Assembly: GCA_025357635.1 (NCBI GenBank)
Contig: JANXOV010000099.1
Location: 21,987-85,986 of the forward strand
From: Pseudomonadota bacterium
GTDB taxonomy: Bacteria; Pseudomonadota; Gammaproteobacteria; Steroidobacterales; Steroidobacteraceae
Direction: 5' to 3'
DNA: 64,000 bases
Numbering within the stretch: the stretch's first letter is position 1; each line of letters opens with the position of its first letter. The position numbers were made by a program, and so were the translations under genes. This document shows positions 28,031-37,204 of the stretch, in pieces. The notes under the pieces were generated by a model. That model did no database searches, was not told where the DNA came from, and saw only the letters and a program-made list of their open reading frames with translations.

Positions 28031-29110
28031 TCAACGCGTATCGTAGTCCAGTTCCAGTTCCGCGCTGGTGGGAACCGATTGACAGGTCAGCACGAAGCCC
28101 GCCTCAACCTCCGAATCCTCCAGGGCATAGTTCTGTGCCATGCGCACCGTTCCTTTGGACAGATGGGTACGACAGGTCGAACACACGCCGCCTTTGCAGG
28201 AATATGGCAGTTCCAATCCGGCCGCTTCGGCGGCGTCCAGCACAGACACCGATCCGTCGCGCGGCATGTCGAAACTCTTCACCCGCCCGTCCATGCGCAC
28301 GGTGACGTGCGCACTCGTTGCCGCGGTGGGAGCCGCGGTTGCCGCGACAGCGCGCACCTCGGCGGCGGCGCCTGCACCCACGAAGCGCTCGATGTGAATG
28401 CGCCCGGCCGGCACGCCCAGCTCCTGCAGGGTCCGGCTCACCAGCGTCATCAAGCCCTCCGGCGCACACAGAAATGCCGCATCCAATGTACCGGCATCGA
28501 ACCCGGCAGCCGCCAGATCGCGCACTTTCTGCGCATCGAGGCGGCCGTTGTAAATTGCCAGATCCTGTTCTTCGCGGCTCATGAAAAAATGCAGCGAAAA
28601 ACGTGCCGGGTGCCGGTCCTTGAGTGCCAGCAAGTCGTCCGCGAACAGCACCGTGTCGGTATCGCGATTGCAATACAAAAGCGTGACCCGCGCGGCGGGC
28701 TGTGCGTCCAGAATGGCTCTTACGATGGCCAGCAGCGGCGTGATGCCGATACCTGCCGCCACTGCCAGATAGTTTGCACCGGAGGCCGACGCCGGCAGCA
28801 AGAAGCGCCCCGTCGGCGGCAACACATCGATCATCGAACCCACCTGCAACCGCTGCACAAGATGCTGCGTCATGCGCCCGCCGCCATCGCTGCGTACGCA
28901 GATGCTCAATTCCTGCGCTCCAGGATTGGAACACAGCGAATAGGTACGCCGTTGCTCCTGCCCGTCGATGATGGCGCGTACCACCACATGCTGGCCGGGC
29001 GCAGACTTGAATGCGCCGGCGAGTTCCGGCGGCACGGCAAAACTCAGCGCGACAGCTCGCGCGGCTTCCGCACGTTTGGAACTGACCCGCAAACTGTGGA
29101 ATTGACTCAT
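28031..29110 (-). CDS. paaE: 1,2-phenylacetyl-CoA epoxidase reductase subunit
   Basis: Ferredoxin-NADP reductase domain RTYSLCSNPG plus C-terminal 2Fe-2S SCKGGVCSTCRTHL. Confidence 0.92.
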   Translation of the reverse strand: MSQFHSLRVSSKRAEAARAVALSFAVPPELAGAFKSAPGQHVVVRAIIDGQEQRRTYSLCSNPGAQELSICVRSDGGGRMTQHLVQRLQVGSMIDVLPPTGRFLLPASASGANYLAVAAGIGITPLLAIVRAILDAQPAARVTLLYCNRDTDTVLFADDLLALKDRHPARFSLHFFMSREEQDLAIYNGRLDAQKVRDLAAAGFDAGTLDAAFLCAPEGLMTLVSRTLQELGVPAGRIHIERFVGAGAAAEVRAVAATAAPTAATSAHVTVRMDGRVKSFDMPRDGSVSVLDAAEAAGLELPYSCKGGVCSTCRTHLSKGTVRMAQNYALEDSEVEAGFVLTCQSVPTSAELELDYDTR

Positions 29111-29111
29111 C

Positions 29112-29594
29112 TCAGATGCACTTGAACTGCTCAAAAGGCTCCAGACACGCGGTGCAGCGCAACAGCGCTTTGCAGGGCGTGGAGCCGAATTCACTGATGC
29201 GCTCGGTGAGTGTGGACCCACAGCGCGGGCAGGCAACGGGATGCGCGGCGTTCTTCGCAGCCTGCAGTGACATCGGTGGCGCAATGCCATAGCGCCGCAG
29301 CGCCTGCGCGCCGCGCTCGGAAATCCAATCGCTGCTCCAGGGCGGCGACAGCACATCGACGATCTTCAGGCCATCGATGCCTGCACCGGTGACCGCCGCC
29401 TGAATGTCCTTGCGGATCACCTCGGTCGCCGGGCAGCCCGAATAAGTCGGCGACACGCCGATTTCCACCGTCCCTGCGGTGGCACGCACGTGGCGGATGA
29501 TGCCCAGATCCACCAGTGAAATGACCGGAATTTCCGGATCGGGAATCTTGTTCAGAATCTCCCAGGTTCTGGCCTCAAGCGCATTGTTCACCAC
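29112..29594 (-). CDS. paaD: 1,2-phenylacetyl-CoA epoxidase subunit PaaD
   Basis: DUF59-type IPDPEIPVISLVDLGIIRHV; C-terminal zinc-like CPRCGSTLTERISEFGSTPCKALLRCTACLEPFEQFKCI. Confidence 0.93.
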   Translation of the reverse strand: MVNNALEARTWEILNKIPDPEIPVISLVDLGIIRHVRATAGTVEIGVSPTYSGCPATEVIRKDIQAAVTGAGIDGLKIVDVLSPPWSSDWISERGAQALRRYGIAPPMSLQAAKNAAHPVACPRCGSTLTERISEFGSTPCKALLRCTACLEPFEQFKCI

Positions 29595-30373
29595 GAGGCC
29601 CCCGGGTAGGCACGCTGCATGAACTGCATTTCAGCAAGCACATATCCCAGATATTCACTGTGATCGCCACGCTTGCCCACCGGCGCACCACGTTCCGCCT
29701 TGGGCATGGACAGCGTCGCTTCTTTGAGAATGCGCGCGACATCCTGATGCCAGGCGGCGCTCAGCGCGGCAAGATCGGGAGAAATGCCGGCAGCACAGGT
29801 CTGCCGGTCGATGTCGTCGGCCTCGAACAGTTCCGGCGTGAACCGCATCAGCCAATCCACGGCCGCCTGCGTGCGCCGATGACTTTCCTCGGTGCCGTCG
29901 CCCAGTCGCAGCAACCAATGTGAACTGAAGCGATGATGATACTGCGCTTCTTTGAGCGCCTTCGCCGCAATGGCCGCCAGATCGGCATCCCTGGATGCGG
30001 ACAGCGCGCCGAACAACGCGACCTGATAGGCATCGATGAAAAACTGCCTGACGATGGTCTGGCCGAAGTCGCCGTTGGGCTGCTCGACGAGCGTGAAATT
30101 GCGAAACTCCCCGCCATCGCGCAGAAAGGCCAGGTCGTCCTCGGACCGGTCGCGGCCCTCGATGCGCCCGGCGAGACTCAACAACAGCCGCGCCTGGCCG
30201 AGAAAATCCAGCGCCAGATTGCCAAGACCCAGATCCTCCTCCAATGCCGGCGCGTGTCCCACCCACTCGCCCAAGCGCTGTGCCAGGATCAGACTCGTGT
30301 CTCCCAGTCGCAGGACATAGTCGAGCCGCACGGCATCAGATACCGACGCGCTCACGGGCGGCGCGCCGGTCAC
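29588..30373 (-). CDS. paaC: 1,2-phenylacetyl-CoA epoxidase subunit PaaC
   Basis: LRLGDTSLILAQRLGEWVGHAPALEEDLGLGNLALDFLGQARLLL; position between paaB and paaD. Confidence 0.92.
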   Translation of the reverse strand: MTGAPPVSASVSDAVRLDYVLRLGDTSLILAQRLGEWVGHAPALEEDLGLGNLALDFLGQARLLLSLAGRIEGRDRSEDDLAFLRDGGEFRNFTLVEQPNGDFGQTIVRQFFIDAYQVALFGALSASRDADLAAIAAKALKEAQYHHRFSSHWLLRLGDGTEESHRRTQAAVDWLMRFTPELFEADDIDRQTCAAGISPDLAALSAAWHQDVARILKEATLSMPKAERGAPVGKRGDHSEYLGYVLAEMQFMQRAYPGASW

Positions 30374-30657
30374 AAATTCTTGACCTCTTCGGGAATTTCA
30401 TAAAACGTCGGATGCCGGTACACCTTGTCGCGCGCAGGCTCAAACAGTGAGCCCGCTTCCTGCGGATCGGAGGCGACAATGGAGGCTGAGGGCACCACCC
30501 AGATGCTCACGCCTTCCATGCGCCGCGTATAGACGTCGCGCGCGTGTTCGATGGCCATGTTGGCATCGGTTGCGTGTACGCTGCCGACGTGTTTGTGGTC
30601 CAGGCCGCCCTTGGAACGGATGAATACTTCATAGAGCGGCCATTGCGTTGCGCTCAT
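30370..30657 (-). CDS. paaB: 1,2-phenylacetyl-CoA epoxidase subunit PaaB
   Basis: WPLYEVFIRSKGGLDHKHVGSVHATDANMAIEHARDVYTRRMEGVSIWVV. Confidence 0.94.
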   Translation of the reverse strand: MSATQWPLYEVFIRSKGGLDHKHVGSVHATDANMAIEHARDVYTRRMEGVSIWVVPSASIVASDPQEAGSLFEPARDKVYRHPTFYEIPEEVKNL

Positions 30658-30658
30658 G

Positions 30659-31657
30659 TCAGGCTGCCCGCGTCAAGCCGTCAGCCCGATGTTTGAGTGC
30701 GTACGCCGTCGCCGCCTCCCGCACCCACGCACCCTTTGCATGAGCGTCGCGGCGCGCTTCCAGACGCTCGCGATTGCACGGGCCATTGCCTTTGATCACG
30801 TCGAAAAACTCGTTCCAATCGATGGGTCCGGCTTCAAAGTGTCCGGTCTGCTCATCCCACCGCAGCTTGGGGTCGGGCACGCTCAAGCCTAGAAACTGCG
30901 CCTGCGGAACCGTGGCGTCGATGAAGCGCTGACGCAGTTCGTCGTTGCTGAAACGCTTGATCTTCCAGCGCATGGACTGCGCCGAGTGCTTGGAATCCGC
31001 ATCGTTGGGCCCGAACATCATCAGCGAGGGCCACCACCAGCGATTCAAGGAGTCCTGCGCCATCTGCTTCTGTGCCGCAGTGCCGCGGGCCAGCGCGAGC
31101 ATGATTTCAAATCCCTGCCGCTGATGAAAACTTTCTTCCTTGCATACGCGCACCATCGCGCGCGCATAGGGGCCGTAAGAACAACGGCACAGCGGTATCT
31201 GATTGACAATGGCGGCGCCGTCCACCAGCCAGCCGATCGCCCCCACATCCGCCCAAGTCGGCGTCGGGTAGTTGAAAATGGACGAATACTTTGCGGCACC
31301 GCTGAGCAACTGCTCCAGCAATTCATCGCGCGATACGCCGAGCGTTTCGGCGGCGCTGTACAGATAGGCGCCGTGTCCGCCCTCATCCTGCACTTTGGCG
31401 ATGAGCACCGCCTTGCGTCGCAGCGATGGCGCTCGCGTGATCCAATTACCCTCCGGCAGCATGCCGACGATTTCTGAATGAGCATGCTGCGAAATCTGGC
31501 GTATCAGGGTTTGCCGATACGCATCGGGCATCCAGTCCTTGGGTTCTATACGTTCATCCAGGTCGACGCGACCCTGAAACTGCGCGCAGCGCTGCGCGTC
31601 CTCCGCCGCCGTGTCGACGGGTGCTTGACCGTGATTATCGAGACTTTGGGTATACAT
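30659..31657 (-). CDS. paaA: 1,2-phenylacetyl-CoA epoxidase catalytic subunit PaaA
   Basis: [60 protein letters not shown]. Confidence 0.95.
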   Translation of the reverse strand: MYTQSLDNHGQAPVDTAAEDAQRCAQFQGRVDLDERIEPKDWMPDAYRQTLIRQISQHAHSEIVGMLPEGNWITRAPSLRRKAVLIAKVQDEGGHGAYLYSAAETLGVSRDELLEQLLSGAAKYSSIFNYPTPTWADVGAIGWLVDGAAIVNQIPLCRCSYGPYARAMVRVCKEESFHQRQGFEIMLALARGTAAQKQMAQDSLNRWWWPSLMMFGPNDADSKHSAQSMRWKIKRFSNDELRQRFIDATVPQAQFLGLSVPDPKLRWDEQTGHFEAGPIDWNEFFDVIKGNGPCNRERLEARRDAHAKGAWVREAATAYALKHRADGLTRAA

Positions 31658-31708
31658 ACAAACAACTGTGACACAAAAATGTTATCGTGACAATAATTCG
31701 TGTGTCAT
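31658..31708. promoter_or_regulatory. paaA-paaX divergent intergenic region with TGACA/TGTCA half-sites (candidate PaaX operator)
   Basis: TGACACA (31669-31675) and TGTGTCA (31701-31707) inverted, additional TGACA at 31688-31692. Confidence 0.45.
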
Positions 31709-32716
31709 ATGTTCGAAAGCACTTCAATGACTGAAAACCGCACCCGCCGATTCGCTGATGCCACTCGCCCGCTGATGAAAGCCTTCATGCAGCGGCGGCC
31801 CTTGAGAGGCGGCTCACTGATCACGACCGTCTTCGGCGACTCGATCGCCGCACGCCGCTGTGAGGTGTCCCTGTCGAGCCTCATCAAACTGCTGCAGCCC
31901 TTCGGTTTGACCGAACGGCTGGTGCGCACGTCCATCGGCCGGCTGGCGCAGGACAACTGGGTCACGGCCCGGCGCGTGGGGCGGTTGAGCTACTATCGTC
32001 TGAGTTCCGCCGGGGAAATTAGCTTTTCGCAAGCAACGCAGAGAATCTACGCGGCGCCCGCGCAAGACTGGCGCGGCAGCTGGACCCTGCTCATCGTCCC
32101 GGGCGAGGCGGATCGGGAATCGCGTGAACGCATCAAGGACGCCCTGCAATGGTCCGGTTTCGGCCAGCTTGCATCCGGCGTTCATATTCACCCGGAAATC
32201 GATCCGGCCGCCGCACAGGAACTGATCGCACGCTGCGATGCCAACATGCGCCCGGTGATTCTGCAGTCGCGCAGCGAGACCGTGCAGGGCGATCGAAGAA
32301 TGGTCGAACTGGGCTGGGATCTGGATGAATTGGAGCGGCGCTACACCCGGTTCGTCTCCTCCTTTGTACCTGCGCTTGCAGCGCTGGCGCAGGACCGCCA
32401 GCCGGAACCCATGCACTGTTTTCACATCCGAACGCTGCTGATCCACGAGTATCGAAAAGTGCATCTGATCGACCCGCAGCTGCCGCCGAATCTGCTGCCG
32501 CAGGATTGGGCGGGCACGGCCGCGTATGAATTGTGCCGGCAGCTGTATTTGAAAATCGCAGATGCCTCGGATCGGTACGTACAAGGCGTATTGAGCACGA
32601 GCGCCGGCGCAGTGCCGGCGCCGACTGCCGAGACGCGACTGCGTTTCGCGCCGGCGGCGGATCCGCCTGCGGACCTGAGTCTTAAGGGTCAAGCGGCCAG
32701 GACTCCAGGCACCTGA
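31709..32716 (+). CDS. paaX: PaaX family phenylacetate-responsive repressor
   Basis: GGSLITTVFGDSIAARRCEVSLSSLIKLLQPFGLTERLVRTSIGRLAQDNWV; divergent from paaA. Confidence 0.9.
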   Translation: MFESTSMTENRTRRFADATRPLMKAFMQRRPLRGGSLITTVFGDSIAARRCEVSLSSLIKLLQPFGLTERLVRTSIGRLAQDNWVTARRVGRLSYYRLSSAGEISFSQATQRIYAAPAQDWRGSWTLLIVPGEADRESRERIKDALQWSGFGQLASGVHIHPEIDPAAAQELIARCDANMRPVILQSRSETVQGDRRMVELGWDLDELERRYTRFVSSFVPALAALAQDRQPEPMHCFHIRTLLIHEYRKVHLIDPQLPPNLLPQDWAGTAAYELCRQLYLKIADASDRYVQGVLSTSAGAVPAPTAETRLRFAPAADPPADLSLKGQAARTPGT

Positions 32717-33881
32717 CCCAGGCACTGAGAAATCCGTTGGCTTGAAATCCGTCGATGGCGCGGTGATCGATGGTCAAACTCACGAAGCACTTGCTCCTGA
32801 TGCGCATCTGCTCCACCCCCTCGACGCTCACCACCGCAGGCCGCCGCTCAAGCTTACCCACGCCCAGAATCGCCGATTGCGGCTGATGGATGATCGGAGT
32901 GGCGAACAAGCTGCCGCTGACACCGTGATTGGAGATCGTGAATGTTCCGCCCCGCATGTCGTCGACCGTCAGTTTTCCCGAACGCGCTTTGTCAAGCAAT
33001 CCGCCCAGGGTGTGTGCGATCGAAAATAAATCCAGCGTCTGCACCCGATGCATGACGGGGACCACCAGCCCCTGCGTGCCGAGGGCAGTGCCGATGCCGA
33101 TGTTCAGGTCGTCGAAGACTTCCAGTTCAGTCGCGTGGAAGCGGCTGTTGATCTCCGGCATGGCGGCGAACGCCGGCACGCACGCGGCTAGAAAGTAGGC
33201 CGTGTAGCTCAGATGCGCACCGCGTGTCGCAAATTCACTCAGATGCCGCTCGCGATGCGCCACGATCGCACTTAAATCCGCTTCAAACACGGCGGTCACA
33301 TGCGGTGCAGTACTGACGCTGCGGGACATGTTCTCAGCAATGCGACGGCGCATCGCAGTATGGGGAACGCGCCGGCCGCGGATACCGCCGCCCGTAAACT
33401 CCTCCACATCGCGCGCCGTGATGCGGCCCTGCTTGCCGGTTCCGGAGATCGACGCCGAATCCAGACCCCGCTCCTGCAGCAATGAGCGCACTGCCGGACT
33501 CAAAAGATTGCGCGCATCGCCGGCAAAACCGGCGGCACGCACATCTGCCGTCGCCCGCTGTTCGGTGGCGTACGCAGTGGCGCGCGCAGCGGTGTACGCA
33601 GTGGCGGCCGGCGAGCGCTCTTGGGCGGCCTCTGAGGTCAACTCGATCCGCCCCAGGACTTCCCCCGTCGCCACACTGTCCTGATCGTGTTTCAGGATCT
33701 GCGACAACCGCCCGCTGGCAGGCGCTGCGATTTCCACCGTCACTTTGTCTGTTTCCACTTCCACCAGAGGATCGTTCAGCGCAACGGAATCGCCGGCGGC
33801 GCGCAGCCAGCGCATGACCCGCGCGTCCGAACCGTCATACACTTCGGCCAGGAGCGCCACATCGACGAAGTTTTCAGACAC
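32682..33881 (-). CDS. 2-oxoacid dehydrogenase E2 (dihydrolipoamide acyltransferase)
   Basis: Lipoyl VEVETDKVTVEIAAPASG; catalytic LTIDHRAIDGFQANGFL. Confidence 0.92.
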   Translation of the reverse strand: MSENFVDVALLAEVYDGSDARVMRWLRAAGDSVALNDPLVEVETDKVTVEIAAPASGRLSQILKHDQDSVATGEVLGRIELTSEAAQERSPAATAYTAARATAYATEQRATADVRAAGFAGDARNLLSPAVRSLLQERGLDSASISGTGKQGRITARDVEEFTGGGIRGRRVPHTAMRRRIAENMSRSVSTAPHVTAVFEADLSAIVAHRERHLSEFATRGAHLSYTAYFLAACVPAFAAMPEINSRFHATELEVFDDLNIGIGTALGTQGLVVPVMHRVQTLDLFSIAHTLGGLLDKARSGKLTVDDMRGGTFTISNHGVSGSLFATPIIHQPQSAILGVGKLERRPAVVSVEGVEQMRIRSKCFVSLTIDHRAIDGFQANGFLSAWVRCLESWPLDP

Positions 33882-35990
33882 TTAGAACTCCACCAGTTCG
33901 CAAATCCGCTCCGCGATCATATCCGACGAGGGCAGCACTGCATCCAGAAGGATGGGGCTGTGCGGGCTGGGAATGTCCGGCATTGCCAGTCTTTCGATGG
34001 GCGCATCCAGATCGAAAAATGCATCGCGCGCCAGGCGCGCGGCAATTTCAGCGCCAAAACCGGCCGTGATCGTATCCTCGTGCACGATCAGGCAGCGTCG
34101 CGTCTTTTTCACCGAACCGAGCACGGCAGCCGCATCCCAGGGAACCAGCGTGCGCAGATCGATGACCTCCACGCTCTTTCCCGAGGCCGCGGCGGCGGCC
34201 TCGCAGCGCTCTACCATCGCGCCCCAGGTGACGATGGTCAGCGCCTCGCCGGATCGAACGACGTGCGCGCGGCCAAAGGGAACGACGAACTCATCGCCGG
34301 GATAGGCGCGCCGCGCCCAGGCGCCATCGAGCATGGCCCGGTGTTCGAAAAAAATCACCGGCTCGTTGCCGCGCAGCGCCGAACGCAACAAACCGACCGC
34401 ATCCTGGGCGTTGCTGGGCATTGCAACACGCCAGCCGATGGCATGCACCCACTGCACCTCGTTGCTTTGACTGTGCCAAGGGTCGCCGCACTTGAAGTAG
34501 CCTCCCGGCATCCGCACCACCATCGGCGCGGCGAATCGATTCATCGTACGCCAGCGCATGGTGCCGCAATCGTTCAACTGTTCCACGGCCGGATCGGCGT
34601 ATTTTCGGAATTGGATTTCCGGCACCGGCAGCAGACCCGCCAATGCCAGACCCACGGCCCGGCCGATGATGCCCTCCTCCGACAGACTGGTGTCGAACAC
34701 GCGCTCGCGGCCAAACTTTTTCTGCAGACCCAGAGTCGCCGCATGCACGCCGCCTTTGGGTCCGACGTCCTCACCGAAAACCAGCATCTTCGGGTTGGTC
34801 GCCAGTTCGTGCTCAAGCGTGCGGCGGATCGCGGTGATCATGTTGACGCGCGCAGCCTCCGGCTGCGGCTCATCGCTCGACGCAGCGAACACATGTGCCG
34901 CCGGCCAAAGCCCGCCCTGCGTCTGCAGCTCAGCAACGCCGTCGGCGTTCATCTCGGTGAATACGTGGCGCGACACCGAGAGCGGGTCCGGCAGCGCCGA
35001 TTCGATGGCGCGGGCGACCGCCGTCTCCACGTCTGCCTGCGCGCGTTGCTCCAGATCGCGCCACGCCGGCTCGCCCAACGTGGCCGGCACCAGCTGGCTG
35101 CGCAGCGCGCGCAATGGATCGCGCCCGAGGTCCGCACTCAACTGTTCCGCTGACTTATAGGACTGATTGTCCTGGCCGGAATGCCCGCTCAACCGCGGCA
35201 CGGTCAGACGCAGCAGCACCGGACCGCTCCAGTCGCGCGCCGCGGTTACCGCGCCGCTGATCAGTCGCTGTACCTGCAGCGGATCTGAACCACTGCCGCT
35301 GAAAATGCGCAGATTCTTGAACGATTTGAGGTTCTCCGCAATATTCCCACCCGGCGTCTGCAGGCCTGAGCCGACCGAAATTCCCAAGCCATTGTCCTCG
35401 ATGTAAAACAGCAACGGCAATTGCAGCGTCGTGGCCATGTTCAATGCCGACCAGAATCCATTGGTCGCGGTCGAGGCATCCCCGCCATGCACGATGGAGA
35501 TGGCGTGCGCATAGTCGCTCTCGCCAAGCACGTCATGCCGATAACGGATGGCCTGCGCCCATCCGGCCGCGGGCGTGTACTGCGCGCCCACGCCGCCGCA
35601 AGCGGGAAGAACGCTGGGACGTCCCTGACCCGGCCGGTTGAACACCACGCCGATGTCCCGACCGCCGCTGAAACTGGCGGCGCGCGCCAGCGGCCCGGCC
35701 GCCGCTTCTTCAAGGGAAACACCCAGCGCCAGCATCAGCGGTCGCGAGCGATAGTAGACCCCCACCGCATCGTGCGGGTGGTCGATTTGCAGACCCAACA
35801 GCGTCTGCCCGAGTTCATGGCCGCGAGCGGAAAACTGGTACAGCACCTTCTTCTCCGGAACGAGGCGGGTCTCTTCGACCCCATCCAGGGCGCGCGACTG
35901 CAATATGCGGTAGGCCACATCGATCCAATCCGGATCCCCACGCCGATGAGCCTCAAGAACCACCTCGGGAATCACTGCCGATCGATTCAT
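33882..35990 (-). CDS. fused E1 alpha-beta 2-oxoacid (2-oxoisovalerate-type) dehydrogenase
   Basis: Alpha: SIVHGGDASTATNGFWSALNMATTLQLPLLFYIEDN (TPP motif); beta: MLVFGEDVGPKGGVHAATLGLQKKFGRERVFDTSLSEEGIIG; single ORF. Confidence 0.9.
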   Translation of the reverse strand: MNRSAVIPEVVLEAHRRGDPDWIDVAYRILQSRALDGVEETRLVPEKKVLYQFSARGHELGQTLLGLQIDHPHDAVGVYYRSRPLMLALGVSLEEAAAGPLARAASFSGGRDIGVVFNRPGQGRPSVLPACGGVGAQYTPAAGWAQAIRYRHDVLGESDYAHAISIVHGGDASTATNGFWSALNMATTLQLPLLFYIEDNGLGISVGSGLQTPGGNIAENLKSFKNLRIFSGSGSDPLQVQRLISGAVTAARDWSGPVLLRLTVPRLSGHSGQDNQSYKSAEQLSADLGRDPLRALRSQLVPATLGEPAWRDLEQRAQADVETAVARAIESALPDPLSVSRHVFTEMNADGVAELQTQGGLWPAAHVFAASSDEPQPEAARVNMITAIRRTLEHELATNPKMLVFGEDVGPKGGVHAATLGLQKKFGRERVFDTSLSEEGIIGRAVGLALAGLLPVPEIQFRKYADPAVEQLNDCGTMRWRTMNRFAAPMVVRMPGGYFKCGDPWHSQSNEVQWVHAIGWRVAMPSNAQDAVGLLRSALRGNEPVIFFEHRAMLDGAWARRAYPGDEFVVPFGRAHVVRSGEALTIVTWGAMVERCEAAAAASGKSVEVIDLRTLVPWDAAAVLGSVKKTRRCLIVHEDTITAGFGAEIAARLARDAFFDLDAPIERLAMPDIPSPHSPILLDAVLPSSDMIAERICELVEF

Positions 35991-36057
35991 GCGCCACTCC
36001 TCATCCAAAACATGCGGCCATGATATGGCCGCCACAGGTCAGCATAAATTGCTAAAT

Positions 36058-36084
36058 TTGCTCTAAATTCATTTTTAAGAGCAA
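36058..36084. promoter_or_regulatory. inverted repeat upstream of Lrp/AsnC regulator and divergent E1 gene (candidate operator)
   Basis: TTGCTCT-N13-AGAGCAA in an AT-rich divergent intergenic region. Confidence 0.45.
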
Positions 36085-36107
36085 TATTATTGCGATACCA
36101 TAAGAAA

Positions 36108-36596
36108 ATGAGCATTAACTATGCCAGCCCTGGTCTGGACAAATTCGACCGGAAAATACTCAACCTGCTGCAATCAGACGGCCGGCTTTCCAATCAGGAA
36201 TTGGCGGAAAAAATCGGTCTGTCGGCAGCGCCCTGCTGGCGGCGGGTGAAACGGCTGGAAAGCGAGGGGCTGATCGATGGATACGTGGCCATGCTCAGCG
36301 GCGCGCATCTGGGTTTGAGCGTCACCGCCTTCACGTTCGTATCGTTGGAAAACCACCACCCCGACAGCGTCGAGGCGTTTGATCGCGTGATCCGGGAATG
36401 TCCGCAGGTGCTGGAGTGCTACTCGCTGAGCGGGCAGCATGATTTTTTGCTGCGCATCGTCGCCAGCGACCTTGCATCCTACGAGGAGTTCCTGAGCAAG
36501 AACCTGCTCGCCATCTCCTCGGTGCGCTCCGCGAGCACGAGTTTCGTGCTGAAAAGAAAAAAGTTCACGACCCGGATCCCGCTGCCGGAGTCGTAG
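36108..36596 (+). CDS. Lrp/AsnC family transcriptional regulator
   Basis: LDKFDRKILNLLQSDGRLSNQELAEKIGLSAAPCWRRVKRLESEGLIDGYVAML. Confidence 0.92.
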   Translation: MSINYASPGLDKFDRKILNLLQSDGRLSNQELAEKIGLSAAPCWRRVKRLESEGLIDGYVAMLSGAHLGLSVTAFTFVSLENHHPDSVEAFDRVIRECPQVLECYSLSGQHDFLLRIVASDLASYEEFLSKNLLAISSVRSASTSFVLKRKKFTTRIPLPES

Positions 36597-36613
36597 ACTC
36601 TCGCCTCGTAAAC

Positions 36614-36640
36614 CAGGCCGGCCGCGGATGGGCCGGCCTG
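36614..36640. terminator. perfect 10-bp hairpin between convergent Lrp and HiPIP genes
   Basis: CAGGCCGGCC-gcggatg-GGCCGGCCTG; no strong U tract. Confidence 0.6.
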
Positions 36641-36647
36641 CGTAAGA

Positions 36648-36986
36648 TCAGGCGCCGGGCTTCTTCGCCCAGACCTTGCACCATCCGGCACCGGCAACGC
36701 TCTTGCCCGCAAAAATGTTACAGCCGGCATTCGCATCGCCCGCCTTGCCCTGATACTGCGCGCAGTTCGAGCATTTTTGTTCAGGCTTGTGCGTCGGGTT
36801 GGCCTTGGCATCGACCGTGGCCGTATCCTTGACGTAGCCGAGCGCCTTGGCGGTTGGTTCGCTGGGGTCCAGCGCAGGCATCGCAGCCGCAGCCATCGCG
36901 GTGTCGATAAAGCCCAGAGCAGGAATGAACGCACCGGCCGCGATGGCGCTCTTGACGACCGTACGGCGTGAAATCTTCGTTTGCAT
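36648..36986 (-). CDS. high-potential iron-sulfur protein (HiPIP), Tat-type signal
   Basis: SRRTVVKSAIAAGAFIPAL signal; four Cys: CSNC, AGCNIF, AGWCKVW. Confidence 0.9.
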   Translation of the reverse strand: MQTKISRRTVVKSAIAAGAFIPALGFIDTAMAAAAMPALDPSEPTAKALGYVKDTATVDAKANPTHKPEQKCSNCAQYQGKAGDANAGCNIFAGKSVAGAGWCKVWAKKPGA

Positions 36987-37204
36987 CGTGATGACCCTAT
37001 GAATGAAAACCCGCGCGTATTTTCACGTGTTTGCGCAGACAATTGGTATAAATAATTATTAATTTTCAACTGCGGCGAGAATTCAGGTGTGGTTCATGTT
37101 GATTGCCGATGCGCTCATCCTCGGTGCTACCGCATGCATTTGCGAACGATTCTCAATAGAATCGTGCCAAGCAGCAGGGTTGCGCGCATCGATTTTCCGG
37201 GCGG

